64,000 nt of DNA from Cricetomys ansorgei (taxonomy: Eukaryota > Chordata > Mammalia > Rodentia > Nesomyidae): positions 806,001 to 870,000 of the forward strand of contig JAMJFZ010001133.1 of NCBI GenBank assembly GCA_026225945.1, read 5' to 3'. A program made the position numbers and the translations under genes. The notes under the pieces are model-generated. The model ran no database searches. It saw nothing but the letters and a program-made list of their open reading frames with translations, and was not told the origin of the DNA. Below, piece by piece: positions 45,773 through 58,025 of the stretch. Each line of letters opens with the position of its first letter. The stretch's first letter is position 1.

Positions 45773-48059
45773 CAAATATGGCATTTCTTACCTTCACTAT
45801 ATAACCTCACTTGAATTTCCCAACAATATCATAGTGTGAAGGGAAAGAGCATTTTTGAAGCCACCAAGGTTGAAGCTCTCATCTAGACTGGCCATTTATA
45901 GCTCGTGAGCTTCTTTGTACAAAGATTTTCCATAGATTTAGATGCTTCACCTACAAAAAGTTTAAGTCTAAAACTAAAAGGTTAGAATTGTTTTGCATTG
46001 GAAGGAACGACTGTACAAATTGCCTGGAGTGGTTTGTGTACAGTAAGATGCTGATCACATGTTGGAAATGTTTAAAGAATAGCATAGACATTCAACTATT
46101 AAAAGGACAGCTCTGGAAGGTTCCATGATGTGATTGTACAGCAGTTCTTGAGGGCTGCAGAAGCCAAGAATCTCCAGAGCGATGAGAGCCCCAACCTAGC
46201 CTCAAATAAGAGAGGTGTCAAAATGCTGTCACAGGCTTTATGTGGCAATCTATTTATAGGCAGGCTTGTGTTTCTTCTCACTCTTCTCAACTTAGAAGCA
46301 TAAATTAGCAAGCAAGTAGCGTTACACCATACTTCATATTTAAAATAAACTTCTCATGCACTTCAGACTTCAATAAAGCCCCGAATAGCAATAAGATTAC
46401 CTACTTTAAAACAATCCTGTGAGCAATACTATGTTTGATGCTATGAAATAAATAACCTATGTTTTACAAGAGACACTTCCTTTATCATTTAGTTAAGCCT
46501 GGACATCTAAATTCATTTTCTTTCAATTTTGTTGCTCATAGCTTTTTGATGGCTGCTTATGGAAGTAAATAGTTGGTCGAACTTTGATCTTTGTTGCTGT
46601 TAACCTGTTGAGGGATGTTCATAGCAGAGAAAATTACTTCTTTTTCCTATTAAATTATTATAAAATGTCTGTGGACACTGATGCCAACCAAGTTTTCAGA
46701 GTATGAATCACAAGCTTGTCATGACCCAGTTACCCAGAAACTCTCAGAAAGGAGAGTTTCTTTGATCATTTCACAGCACTGGCTTCTATATTTTGTCTAT
46801 AAACTTCTGACATTTTTTGCTTAAATGAAGGAAAAGGATTTTACCTGTAGAGAGATAGCAGTTGTACCTTACCACAAGGAACTTCAGCTCCAAGAATCAC
46901 AATAAATTTTATTGTAATTTAGGCTGCCAAAAGGGTGAAAGCCCTGAACGATATTGACTACATTATACATCCTTGCCATTTTGCAACCAAATCCCTTCTC
47001 TATTATATTTCTGATTCAGTTTTATAAGGACCTCTATTCCTTATAAACATGAACGCTGAAATATATCATTTCTCTAAAATAGTATAGAAAAGCCGACATC
47101 TGCTTTAAGCTGTGGGCACATTGGGGAATATGCACATAGCTTTTCTGATGTGAAGTATGTTTCTTTCCCTGACGTTTCTATTAGACGTATTTTATTGCTT
47201 TGGTCACATGGCACAACCAAGCCATGGCCACAGTTCTTACTCCAAGGAGGATAGCTTGTATGAAGAGGAAAGGTTTTTAAAGACATTGACATTTTCTGCT
47301 ATTTTGCAGATTGTTCTGTGACCCTTCCAGTCAAGCTGCTTATCTTCCTAGACCCTGCTTCAACACAAAATCAGCAATGGGCACAGATAGCCTCCCCTAA
47401 AGAGAAAACGGAGACACTGTGCTCAGTGAAAATTCTTGAGAGTTAACTGATCTGTTTAGCATTAACCTCCCCAGAAAAATGTCATCCTTCTCTGGCAGAG
47501 TGCAGTGAGGGCATCTGAGGAATGAGGCATGCAAGTAGAAATGTCTCTGTATGCAAACAGCCCTTTTGCTGTGATGGACAGCCAGCATACTACAAATACA
47601 GTGTTTTGTCCTTAAAGCATAATAATCCAGAAGTGATTCTCTTTATTATAGACAGAGCAGAGAAGTACCTTTTTTTTTTTTAAACATGTTTTAAAAATAT
47701 CCATTAGTGACTCTGGCCACCAATCTTAGTGATAGAACAAGGCTTGGGGTTGCAATTTCCAGCTCATTTATTTGCAAGGCAACTGTACTGTAGGCTAATT
47801 TCGAGGCCTTGCATTGATCTGAGAGTTTGGAGACTCCTCAGGACCTTGCAGAGCTCTTGTGGTCATTGAATAATTTAGAGTAATGATTGCTTATTTGACA
47901 GCCATAGAACACAGCTATTTTCTATCTGGATTTCTTCATTGCTATACGTTTAAAATTTTTGTTAAAAATCTACATTTCTGTCTTTTTATTTACAGAAAGC
48001 ATGGCGTCATGACATCATAGCTTAAAGTGACCTGCCTCTCTCTTTGCTCTCTGCCTTAG

Positions 48060-48310
48060 TTACAGTATCATCGGTGGAAACTCGCAGTTCACCATCAACC
48101 CATCCACAGGACAGATCATCACCAGTGCATTGCTGGACAGGGAAACCAAAGACAATTACACTTTGGTTGTGGTCGCCAGTGATGCTGGGTCTCCGGAGTC
48201 TCTCTCCAGTTCTACTAGTGTCCTTGTGACAGTGACTGATGTCAATGACAACCCACCCCGGTTCCAACATCACCCGTATGTCACACACATCCCATCTCCT
48301 ACTCTTCCAG
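48060..48310 (+). CDS. Fat4: Fat4 exon (inferred exon 8): cadherin repeat and linker
   Basis: This 251-nt exon enters in phase 2 and leaves in phase 1. From the split serine it reads YSIIGGNSQFTINPSTGQII, continues through LLDRETKDNYTLVVVASDAG and ends in the canonical linker TDVNDNPPRF (about 48235), followed by the start of the next repeat (HIPSPTLP, split G). All repeat hallmarks (LDRE, ASDAG, DVNDNPP) are intact. NYT is a potential glycosylation site. The acceptor ctctgccttag has a good pyrimidine tract and the donor is gtaaca. Skipping would shift the frame. Confidence 0.96.
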
Positions 48311-50112
48311 GTAACACAATGCTTAGGTCACTTACATAAGGTGGGTAGCTTATCAGACACCCTCTGTGGACAGATCTACAAGACACAAATATTACTAATA
48401 TAGACTAGTCTGAAAAACCCTCTAAAAGTCAGGGTGTGGATTTTAGATCCAATGAAACTAAAGAGAATTACAATTCTTGTCTTGTAAATTATCTTCTTTT
48501 ACCCCGACTAGCTGTGTACAAGAGTTCAACCTATCACAGCTCCCTAGTTTTAATCCTTATCATGCCTCTTCAACACTGTAAACTCCCTCATCATCTGTGA
48601 GTGCTCTTCTCTGACAGAGCATTTGTATGTAAGTTCCTAAGGGGAGGGACAATGTCTTTATTTCTCATATTAATTCCTCAAATGTTAAAGGAAAATAAAT
48701 ATTCAACTTCAATATTTTATAGATGTATTTTCCAAAAGATAGTGAATAACTAATTCTAAATACTGCAAAATTTCAATTTCAGTCCTGTTTCTACTCTTAA
48801 ACTTATAAGCCCTTTATGAATTGGCATCTTAGTAGCAACATGAATTTATCTTCCTGCATTTAAAAAAATTAGTTTATCATTTATTTTGTAAATAGTGCTA
48901 TAGTCTCTTAGGAACTAGGCAGATAATCTGTCATTTGTAATTTTGATGAAATTATAAACAGTAAAATATACAGATATACCAAATATTGTCTCCTTTCCTT
49001 GAGACTATTTTATGAGAAGAGTAACTGCATGGATTCAGTATTTCTCTTCATGATCTTTGATCTCCAACTAACTTGAGCATGTCTGATACCAGTCGAATAA
49101 ATAAAATCTGTAAATGCATATGCTAGATTTCCATAAAAAGGAAATGCAAATAGGAAGTCATAAATCCCACTTGAAAAATTCAGCTGGCATGCTACTGAAT
49201 GCATGATTCTGAGTTCATCTGGGGTGTGTCGTACAGAGGAGCATCTCTCAGGCTAAACGAGATGCCGGCCATGACTGCCTCTTCCTCATTGTGTTCATAT
49301 AATCAGCAAGACTCATTGGCTGTCAAAGAGATCCCAGGTCTTCATCTTTGTCACATACACTTCTGTTCTGTGGCGATGTGAAGAAAGCGTTCCAAATGAA
49401 GGAGCTGTTCGACTGGATGCTTCCCTGCATACCACCACTGCAGTCTGCTTCAAGTGCATCCTGCCAGGCACTGATTCTTGAAATTCAAATTGAGTCCTAG
49501 TCCTCATTTCTTATTCTTACTACCTTACACTTGCTTAAATCTATTACACGCATGCGTATACACACACACTTTATCTCTATGTAGTAGTAACACTGAGATC
49601 AAAGGATTTTGTCAGGAAACGAAGGATGTAGTGACCCAAAAGCAGTGTTTTGGGATGGAGCATATTTGTTGACAGACTTTCACAGGGAGCAATTCAAAGA
49701 TGTTTTAGATATTAGGGAGTGGTGATCTCTTCTTGCTGATCAAAAAGTGGCCCCTGGCAGAGTGTCTCTTGTCTAGTGTCAGTTGGAAGATTGTGTGCAG
49801 AGCAGCCAGGGGGCTGTGATTCCAGAAAGTCAGCTAGTCCTCACCATAGTTATCTCAAAGGCTTTTTTATTGGAAAATAAATAAATAAATCTATTTATTT
49901 AGATTGTGTGTGGGGCTGGGTGAGAAAGTTAAAGGCCAGTTCCCAAAGTCATTAATCGGATGTGACCTGGAGACTTCAGAGAAAACAAAGTTGATGCTGT
50001 TCTTTCTAGTGTGATAGAAAGGTTGAGTCCAGCAGCAGCATGGTCTCGTATATATTAAGGAACCACTCCCAGGATTCCCTGTGATTTTAACTGAGAACTT
50101 CCTCTGCTGCAG
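48311..50112 (+). other. Fat4: Fat4 intron between the exons at 48060 and 50113
   Basis: A 1.8-kb phase-1 intron, donor gtaaca and acceptor ctctgctgcag. It is AT-rich; I see no SINE I can name, only a short TAAA-rich stretch at 49875-49902 with a self-complementary part. Confidence 0.92.
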
Positions 50113-53100
50113 GTTCCTTTGTCTTTGCCGTCACAGTCACTGATGCTGACATCGGACCCAATTCAGAACTCCATTATTCACTCTCGGGTAGAAACTCTGA
50201 AAAATTTCATATTGACCCTCTGAGGGGGGCCATCATGGCAGCTGGGCCATTAAGTGGGGCTTCTGAGGTGACTTTCTCTGTCCATGTGAAAGATGGTGGC
50301 TCATTTCCAAAGACAGACTCTACTACAGTGACTGTTAGGTTTGCCAACAAGGCAGATTTCCCCAAAGTCAGAGCCAAAGAACAAACGTTCATGTTTCCAG
50401 AAAGCCAGCCAGTGGGCACTCTGGTCACAACCATCACGGGGTCCTCTTCGAGAGGAGAAACTTTGTCCTACTACATTGCAAGTGGAAACCTGGGCAGTAC
50501 TTTCCAAATCGATCCATTGACGGGCCAGGTGTCCATCAATCAACCTTTGGACTTTGAGAAGATACAAAACTACGTTGTTTGGATTGAAGCCAGAGATGGG
50601 GGCTTCCCTCCTTTCTCCTCTTACGAGAAGCTTGACATCACAGTTCTAGATATCAACGACAATGCTCCAGCTTTCGAGGAAGATCCATTTGTATCCGAGA
50701 TCCTGGAAAACCTATCCCCTCGAAGAATACTTACAGTTGCAGCAACAGACAAGGACAGTGGGCCCAATGGACAGCTAGACTATGAGATTGTGAATGGTAA
50801 TAAGGAGAGCAGTTTCACAATCAATCATGCTACAGGTGAAATCCGAAGCATTCGGCCATTGGACAGAGAAAAAATGTCTCACTATGAGCTCACTGTGAAA
50901 TCTTCAGACAAAGGATCCCCGTCTCAAAGCACATCAATAAAAGTCATCATTAGTGTTTTGGATGAAAATGATAACGCACCCAAGTTTTCCCAGATATTCA
51001 GTGCCTACGTTCCTGAAAACTCACCCTTGGGATATACGGTTACTCGTGTCACAACTTCCGATGAAGACATTGGCATAAATGCAATTAGTAGATATTCCAT
51101 AGCAGACACAAGTCTTCCATTTACGATCAACCCCAACACAGGCGATATTGTCGTTAGTCGACCTTTAAACAGAGAAGATACGGACCGATACAGGATCCGA
51201 GTGTCTGCACACGATTCTGGGTGGACAGTAAGTACTGATGTCACCATATTCGTGACTGACATCAATGACAACACACCAAGATTTAGCAGACCCTCTTATT
51301 ATTTGGATTGCCCTGAACTTACTGAGGTCGGCTCCAAAGTTACTCAAGTATCTGCCACAGATCCTGACGAGGGGTCAAATGGACAAGTGTTTTATTTCAT
51401 CAAGTCTCAGTCAGAGTATTTCAGAATCAATGCCACCACTGGAGAGATTTTCAATAAGCAGGTGTTAAAATACCAAAATGTCAGCGGCTTCAGTAATGTC
51501 AATATCAACAGGCACAGTTTCATTGTGACGGCTTCTGATCGAGGCAATCCTTCCTTACTTAGCGAGACCACGGTCACCATCAATACAGTGGACAGCAACG
51601 ACAACCCACCTCAGTTTCTCAAAAATAATTACTTTACTCCAGTTACCAAAAATGCTAAAGTTGGCACAAAGTTAATCAAGGTAACTGCCGTGGATGACAA
51701 AGACTTTGGATTAAACTCTGAAGTGGAGTATTTCGTGTCTAATGGGAACCACTTAAGGAAATTTAAATTGGACAATGCTACTGGGTGGATTTCAATAGCT
51801 TCTTCCTTGGTTTCTGACCTAAATCAAAACTTCCTGATCACAGTCACAGCAAAGGACAAAGGAAACCCTCCACTTTCTTCCCAGGCAACTGTTCACATCA
51901 CAGTCACTGAAGAGAACTACCACACGCCTGAATTTTCTCAGAGCCATATAAGTGCCACCATCCCCGAGAGCCACAGCATTGGGGCCGTGGTCAGAACTGT
52001 CTCTGCCAGAGATCGGGACACAGCCATGAATGGTTTGGTTAGGTATGACATTGCTTCCGGGAATGAAGAGGGCATCTTTGCAATCAATTCTTCCACGGGT
52101 GTGTTAACACTAGCCAAAGCCCTCGATTACGAGTTGTGCTCAAAGCACGAGATGACCGTTAGTGCCACAGATGGAGGTTGGGTTGCGAGAACTGGCTACT
52201 GCAGCCTGACTGTGAATGTGATCGACGTAAATGACAATTCTCCCATGTTTGTTCCGGATGAATTCTTCCCAACTGTTATGGAAAATGCCCCAAGTGGGAC
52301 CACTGTCATTCACCTCAATGCAACAGATGCTGACTCGGGAGCCAATGCTGTGATTGCATACACTGTTCAGTCATCAGACAGTGACCTGTTTGTTATTGAC
52401 CCCAACACAGGGGTCATCACCACTCAAGGCTTCTTGGATTTTGAAACCAAGCAGAGCTACCACCTCACTGTGAAAGCCTTCAATGTCCCCGATGAGGAAA
52501 AGTGCAGCTTTGCCACCGTTGACATCCAATTGAAGGGGACCAACGAGTATGTGCCTCGATTTGTTTCGAAGCTCTACTACTTTGAAGTCTCAGAAGCAGC
52601 TCCAAAGGGGGACTGCTGTTGGGGAAGTGTTCGCCAGTGACCGGGACATGGGTGCCGATGGAGAAGTACACTATTTGATCTTTGGAAACAGCCGGAAAAA
52701 GGGCTTCCAGATCCACAAGGTGACAGGGCAGATCTACGTGTCTGGGCTTCTTGATAGGGAGAAAGAAGAAAGGGTGTCTTTGAAGGTGTTGGCTAAGAAC
52801 TTCGGCAGTATTCGTGGTGCGGACATCGATGAGGTCACTGTGAACATCACTGTGCTCGATGCCAACGACCCACCAGTGTTTAGTCTAAACACCTACAGAG
52901 TCCAGATCAGCGAAGGTGTCCCCATTGGGACCCACGTGACCTTCGTGAGTGCCTTTGACTCAGACTCTATCCCTAGCTGGAGCAGGTTCTCATACTTCAT
53001 TGGATCAGGGAATGAGAACGGTGCCTTTTCCATTAACCCTCAGACAGGTCAGATCACAGTTACCTCAGGGCTGGACAGGGAAAGCCTGCCAGTTTATAAT

Positions 53101-54463
53101 CTCACAGTCTTGGCTGTGGACTCAGGGACCCCCTCTGCCACGGGAAGTGCTTCCTTGTTAGTTACCCTGGAAGACATCAATGATAATGGCCCGGTGTTGA
53201 CTGTAAGCGAAGGAGAAGTCCTAGAAAACAAACGTCCAGGAACTTTAGTGATGACCCTGCAGTCCACAGATCCTGACCTTCCCCCGAATCAAGGCCCCTT
53301 CAACTACTATCTGCTGAGCACAGGCCCTGCCACTAACTACTTCAGTCTCAGCACCGCTGGAGTTCTGAGCACAACGCGGGAGATTGACAGAGAGCAGATT
53401 GCGGACTTCTATCTGTCTGTGGTCACCAGAGATTCTGGGGCTCCACAGATGTCGTCCACAGGAACCGTACACATCACTGTTTTAGATCAAAATGACAACC
53501 CCTCACAGTCCCGCACAGTCGAGATATTTGTTAATTACTATGGCAACTTATTTCCTGGTGGGGCTCTGGGCTCTGTGAAACCCCAGGATCCCGATGTCTT
53601 AGACACTTTCCACTGCTCCCTCACTTCCGGAGTCACTAGCCTCTTCAGCATCCCAGCAGGCAGCTGTGACCTGAGTTCCCAGCCCCGGTCCACGGACGGC
53701 ACCTTCGATCTGACCGTTGTCAGCAGCGACGGAGTTCACAGTGCGGTCACCAACAATATCCGAGTTTTCTTTGCAGGGTTCTCCAATGCTACGATAGATA
53801 ACAGCATCTTGCTACGAGTTGGTGTTCCCACAGTCAAAGACTTCCTGACTAACCACTACCTTCACTTCCTGCGCATTGCCAGTTCCCAGCTTACAGGCCT
53901 GGGCACTGCGGTGCAGCTGTACGCAGCCTCTGAGGAGAACAACAGAACGTTCCTATTAGCAGCTGTGAAGAGAACTAATAACCAGTATGTGAACCCCAGC
54001 GGGGTAGCCACCTTCTTCGAAAGCATCAAAGAGATCCTTCTCCGTCAGAGTGGAGTGAAGGTGGAATCTGTGGATCACGACCCATGCGTTCACAGCCCGT
54101 GTCAGAACGGAGGCAGCTGCCTGCGCAGGCTGGCTGTGGGTTCCGCTCTGAAGATACAGGAGAGTCTGCCTGTCATCGTTGTGGCCAACGAGCCTCTGCA
54201 GCCTTTCCAGTGCAAGTGTGTGCCGGGCTATGCTGGAAGCTGGTGCGAAGTGGATATTGATGAATGCCTTCCAGCTCCTTGCCACAATGGGGGCACCTGC
54301 CACAATTTAGTTGGGGGGTTTTCATGCAGTTGCCCGGATGGCTTCACTGGGAGAGCATGTGAGAGAGACATCAATGAATGCCTGCCCAGCCCTTGTAAGC
54401 ATGGGGCTATCTGTCAGAATTTCCCAGGGGGATTCAACTGCGTGTGCAAAACTGGATACACAG
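50113..54463 (+). CDS. Fat4: Fat4 giant exon (inferred exon 9): eleven cadherin repeats and EGF-like domains 1-3; one-base frameshift
   Basis: This 4,351-nt exon would be 4,350 nt (1,450 codons, phase 1 at both ends) without one extra G at 52607-52611. Eleven cadherin repeats follow in order. Their closing linkers are VRFANKADFPKV (degenerate), LDINDNAPAF, LDENDNAPKF, TDINDNTPRF, VDSNDNPPQF, TEENYHTPEF, IDVNDNSPMF, KGTNEYVPRF, LDANDPPVF, EDINDNGPVL and LDQNDNPSQ. A stretch without cadherin linkers follows (about 53.5-54.08 kb). Then come EGF-like 1 (54079-54255), with a long loop between its cysteines, calcium-binding EGF-like 2 (IDECLPAPC, 54256-54369) and EGF-like 3 (INECLPSPC, from 54370), which continues in the next exon. 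The frame before 52607 and the frame after 52611 are each fully open and both match FAT4, so the exon is otherwise intact. Acceptor ctctgctgcag, donor gtaagg. Confidence 0.96.
52607..52611 (+). other. Fat4: One-base insertion in a G homopolymer, frameshift in the giant Fat4 exon
   Basis: The run is GGGGG where the frame requires GGGG. Upstream the reading is SEAAPKG; downstream, one frame over, it continues VGEVFASDRDMGADGE, which is the expected next repeat. With the extra G the upstream frame meets a stop at 52638-52640. The exon's total length is exactly one more than a multiple of three relative to its flanking phases, which supports a single-base error. The most likely cause is an assembly or sequencing error in the homopolymer; a real null allele or inactivated copy is possible but less likely. 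Confidence 0.93.
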
Positions 54464-54547
54464 GTAAGGCAGTATGGTACTTCCTGTGCGTGTCATTGTT
54501 TTTTTTTTTTTGTTTTTTTCCAAAGACTTTAGCCTTGATATGAATGT

Positions 54548-55010
54548 TGTCATTTAAAAATATTTTTTAGCTTTTAATTTTTTTGAGAATTTCTTACATG
54601 AATACTATATTTACACCATTCTCATAATCTCCCTCCCTCCTCAACTCTTCTTATATTCCTCTCCATTCCTCTCAACTTCATTATCTCTTCTATAGTTACT
54701 ATTGTTATATATCTATATATACACGCAAATATAGCCCACTGGGTCCATTTAGTGTTTTTGTATGTTCCTGCATAGGGGTAGGGTCCTGTGAAATCTTCAA
54801 CATTCATATTGGCATGACAGCGGATGTGGTCATTATACAGGTCTCACTTAGGCAGCCATATTGTTGAGATTCCATGGGTACAGCATTCTTGTCATGTTTA
54901 TAAGACACTATTTCACACCAGGCATCCTGATCCTTAGGCTCCTACAGTCTTTCCACCCCCTCTTCCATAATGTTCCCTGAGCCTTAGGATGTAAGGGATA
55001 ACAGTTATTT
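54548..55010 (+). repeat. Probable LINE-1-derived rodent repeat (copy 2 of 2)
   Basis: The segments 'gcccactgggtccatttagtg', 'ggtagggtcctgtgaaatc', 'cattcatattggcatgacag' and 'cagtctttccaccccctcttccataatgttccctgagcc' follow the same order as the copy at 27520-27900 and extend further 3'. It has no coding potential. Confidence 0.55.
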
Positions 55011-55029
55011 CTATTCTTAATTTTTGGAT

Positions 55030-55254
55030 GTATTTATTTTATTTTATTTTTTTGTGTGCGAATGTTTTATCTGCATGTTTGTATATGCACCATGGGTGTA
55101 TCTGATGCCTAGAGAAGTCAGAAGAGGATGTCAGGTCCCCTGGAACTGGATTTGTATATGGTTGTGGGTCATCATGTAAGTGTTAGAAACAAAACCAGGA
55201 TCCTCTGCAAAAGCAACAAGTATCCTTAACCTCTGAGCCATCTCTCTCACCTCT
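55030..55254 (-). mobile_element. B3-like SINE
   Basis: On the plus strand the order is a T-rich tail complement, 'gatgcctagagaagtcagaagaggatgtcaggtcccctggaactgga', 'gttgtgggtcatcatgtaagtg' and 'aacctctgagccatctctctcacc'. This is a well-recognisable minus-strand B3. Confidence 0.88.
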
Positions 55255-55821
55255 GTGCTTAGTTTTAAAGTGTTATGTCAGACCTAATAAGCCAAACAAC
55301 AAATTCTAGGCTTGTGTGTGGACACAGGTGCCTGTAAGGAAGCATTTATAACAATGCCTTCACTAGCTACATATGGCTTCTTTTTATTTTATACTTTTAT
55401 TTTTTTATATTCTTTATTTTTTATGATTTTTGTATATCATTTGGTAACACTTAATAACTGTGTGTATTTATGGTATATTAGAAGGCATCATGTTACCTGA
55501 AATAAGCCAGGTGCAGAAGAACATCTGGTAATAAATCAAAACAAACATTAAACCTTTTATTTTATTCACATGTGAATTGAGCCTACACATCTTAAAGTAA
55601 TTTTTATTCCCTAAGTGTTCACTAATTTCTTTAGATCTCACATTTTATTTGTTTTGTTTTGTTTTTTATTAGCTCATGCTCATTGCACTGTGCTGGTTCC
55701 TAAACATATTTTCACAATGTACTGTGTACATTGATCATTCACTAGCCTCTTTTCTTCGCCCCTACCCCTCTTACAATGATGATCCCATTCGTTCCCATGG
55801 ACAGTTGCACATCTGCCTTTC

Positions 55822-55843
55822 TGTCTCTCTTTCTTTCTCTCTC

Positions 55844-55896
<53 letters not shown>
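55822..55896. repeat. Compound microsatellite (CT)n(CA)n
   Basis: CT-rich DNA from about 55822 leads into an uninterrupted CA tract of about 48 bases (55849-55896). Confidence 0.95.
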
Positions 55897-55901
<5 letters not shown>

Positions 55902-56454
55902 ATACATATACTGTTAAATGAACTATGTGTCACTTTACATATATACTGTTAAGTGATCCCCATGTCTTATATACCCATATTTATGCTGCAGAGGGACAGA
56001 CAAAAAGAGAGACAGGCATTTCTATTTCTTATGTGATATGGGAAGCTCTGCTAACATTGAGAAGAAATAAGAAAGGTGAGAGGTTGTGATTGATGTAACC
56101 CTAGCAACCTATTGTGTGGGAGTGCTTTGGTGTCAGAAATGCCCGGTAACGCTGTAAGTATGAAAATGGTAATTATGGAATGGAAACAAAAAGAGGACTC
56201 ATGATTGTTAGAACATTACTATTGTCTTATTACTCAACTTTGTATTTACTAAACTTATTTTCCAGTGTAGGCATAGAACTCTGCACAGAATACACATGTA
56301 GCAATTTTTAAATGAGTATCTGATATAAAGAGATGGATTGTTTTGTATAATTCAGGTTCCAAATCCTTACTCTTAGTTATCAGAAATGAAACCAAAGAAA
56401 ACTTAAAAAACGGTGGGACTATGACATACCCCCTGATTTCTTTATGTTTCTGAA

Positions 56455-56805
56455 TTAGTAACCTCTCTTCATGGCTATGATAAAATGCCTGATAGTGTCA
56501 CCTTATGAAGTGAGGGTCTGCTTCCTCTCGCTTTGAGGGTACAGGCTATCATGGCGTAGGAAGCTCGGAGGAGAGAATGGAAAGTGCTGAGCTCATTGCA
56601 GCCCACGGCAGGAAGCAGAGAGAATGAATGCTGTTGCTCCCATCTCAGTGACCTTTTTATTCACCTCAGGACTCCAGTCCATGGGCTGAGCCACCTGCAT
56701 TCATAGTCTTGTCATCTTTCTGGGTGTGTTCATAGACACACCCAGAGGTATGTCTTCTCTGTGGTTCTAAATCCCAGAAAGCTGACATTCATGATTAAAG
56801 CTAAT
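56455..56805 (+). repeat. Rodent interspersed repeat (copy 2 of 3)
   Basis: It is related to 26420-26830 and 61655-62005 through 'tggctatgataaaatgcctga', 'catagacacacccagaggtatgtctt' and 'ttctaaatcccagaaagctgacattcatgattaaagc'. It contains a perfect 11-bp inverted repeat at 56719-56746. The family is unresolved. Confidence 0.55.
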
Positions 56806-57802
56806 AGTTTCATTGCTTAAGCACATTTTCCTATAATTTAAATTTCACATTACAGTCTGGATTTCTGAGTAGCTGTAGAATACCAGAAAAGACTAACGAG
56901 TTTATTACACTATAGAACACTTGAAAAGATTTTCTAGGTTTCCATCGGATTTAGTAAATACCACGAATCACACCCATTGTGCATATACATCAGTAAGTCA
57001 AAATTAATTGTCATCTAATTTATGCCTCAGAATTCTGGGGAGTCCTGCTGGAAATCACCAGCCTAATACTGATATTTCTTTTCCTACACGTTCTTGTGTT
57101 TAGTGGACCCGGATTAGAAAGCAGAGAGGTAGTCTGCAGATACTGCACACTCCTTCCCATCTGCAGGTCTGCAGTTTGGAGCATGTCCTTGAGTCCCTCC
57201 TAGCAGTGAAGGGTGTCTTTAAGACCAAGAAGCAGACAGGACTTGGTTCTAAATCTGGATCACTCATAATACAACGAGTGCTCAGCTTCTTTAAGCCTTC
57301 CACGCTCCTCCACACAGCTGAGTGTGGCTTTGGGAAGAGTACCTTAGGTATATTATCACGTGACACTTCCCTCTTCTTCGAAGCATGTCTTGTTATTTTA
57401 GGGGAAGATAAAATTTGTCCATTCATCAATTTGGGGTCAGTTTATAGTATAAATTTTCCAGGCAGAAAATAAAAAAGTTATGTACAGGCTGTACATAGCA
57501 ATCTTTCCCAAGGAGATTGCCAAACACATGCTTTCACAGAATGGAAAGAGTAAGAGGCACTGAGAAAAAATCCTGAGTTGTATGTGAAGGGCATGATAAC
57601 TGTGTGGTAAGAGAGACGTGTGATAAAAATGAAATCTGTGACTAGTTATGGCATATCTTTTTAAAGAAAAAAATGATTTTAGGAAAACATTTTGATGAAT
57701 TAAATATTTTAATGAGACCTTTCACTGGGAAAAGGGATGGAAATGTTTTACGGTGTGTGCAAGAATAACTACTTGCTGCTAAATTAACTTTTAAAATTTC
57801 TA

Positions 57803-58025
57803 AGGGGTTGGAGAGATGACTGAACAGTTAAGAGCACTTTCTGCTTCTTCCAGCCAGCAGGGGCTTGGTTCCCAGCACTCACGTGGTAGCTCACAACCTA
57901 CTTGAACTCTAGTTCTGGGGTATCTGACTCCCTCTTCTGGCGTCTGCAAGAGCTGCGTGAACTTAGTGTACAGATCTGGCACGCAGGAAAAACACCCCCA
58001 CACAAAAAATAATGAAATACTTTTT
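57803..58025 (+). mobile_element. B2/B3 SINE
   Basis: The element reads 'ggggttggagagatgactgaacagttaagagcactttctgc', 'ttggttcccagcactcacgtggtagctcacaacc' and 'ctctagttctggggtatctgactccctcttctggc'. These are clear B2/B3 head and body segments. Confidence 0.88.

Larger units (their letters stand above)
39765..48059 (+). other. Fat4: Fat4 intron between the exons at 39584 and 48060
   Basis: An 8.3-kb phase-2 intron, donor gtctgc and acceptor ctctgccttag. It contains a perfect inverted repeat at 40863-40894, a GT microsatellite at 42246-42284, a B1 fragment at 42.8 kb, GA-rich DNA at 43.27 kb, an A-rich tract at 44.07 kb, a pyrimidine tract at 45.54 kb and a B1 at 45.65 kb. From 45.8 to 48.0 kb I see no repeat or gene. 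Confidence 0.9.

Noticed and set aside
46736..46761. 10-bp inverted repeat (AGAAACTCTC / GAGAGTTTCT)
   Set aside because: It is real, but a stem of this length with a short loop is expected about once by chance in a window of this size.
49875..49902. Self-complementary TAAA-rich stretch
   Set aside because: A low-complexity TAAA repeat pairs with itself trivially.
50113..54463. The whole locus as a Fat4 pseudogene
   Set aside because: There is one frameshift in a homopolymer, but every other exon and splice site is intact and no other stop occurs, so decay is unlikely.
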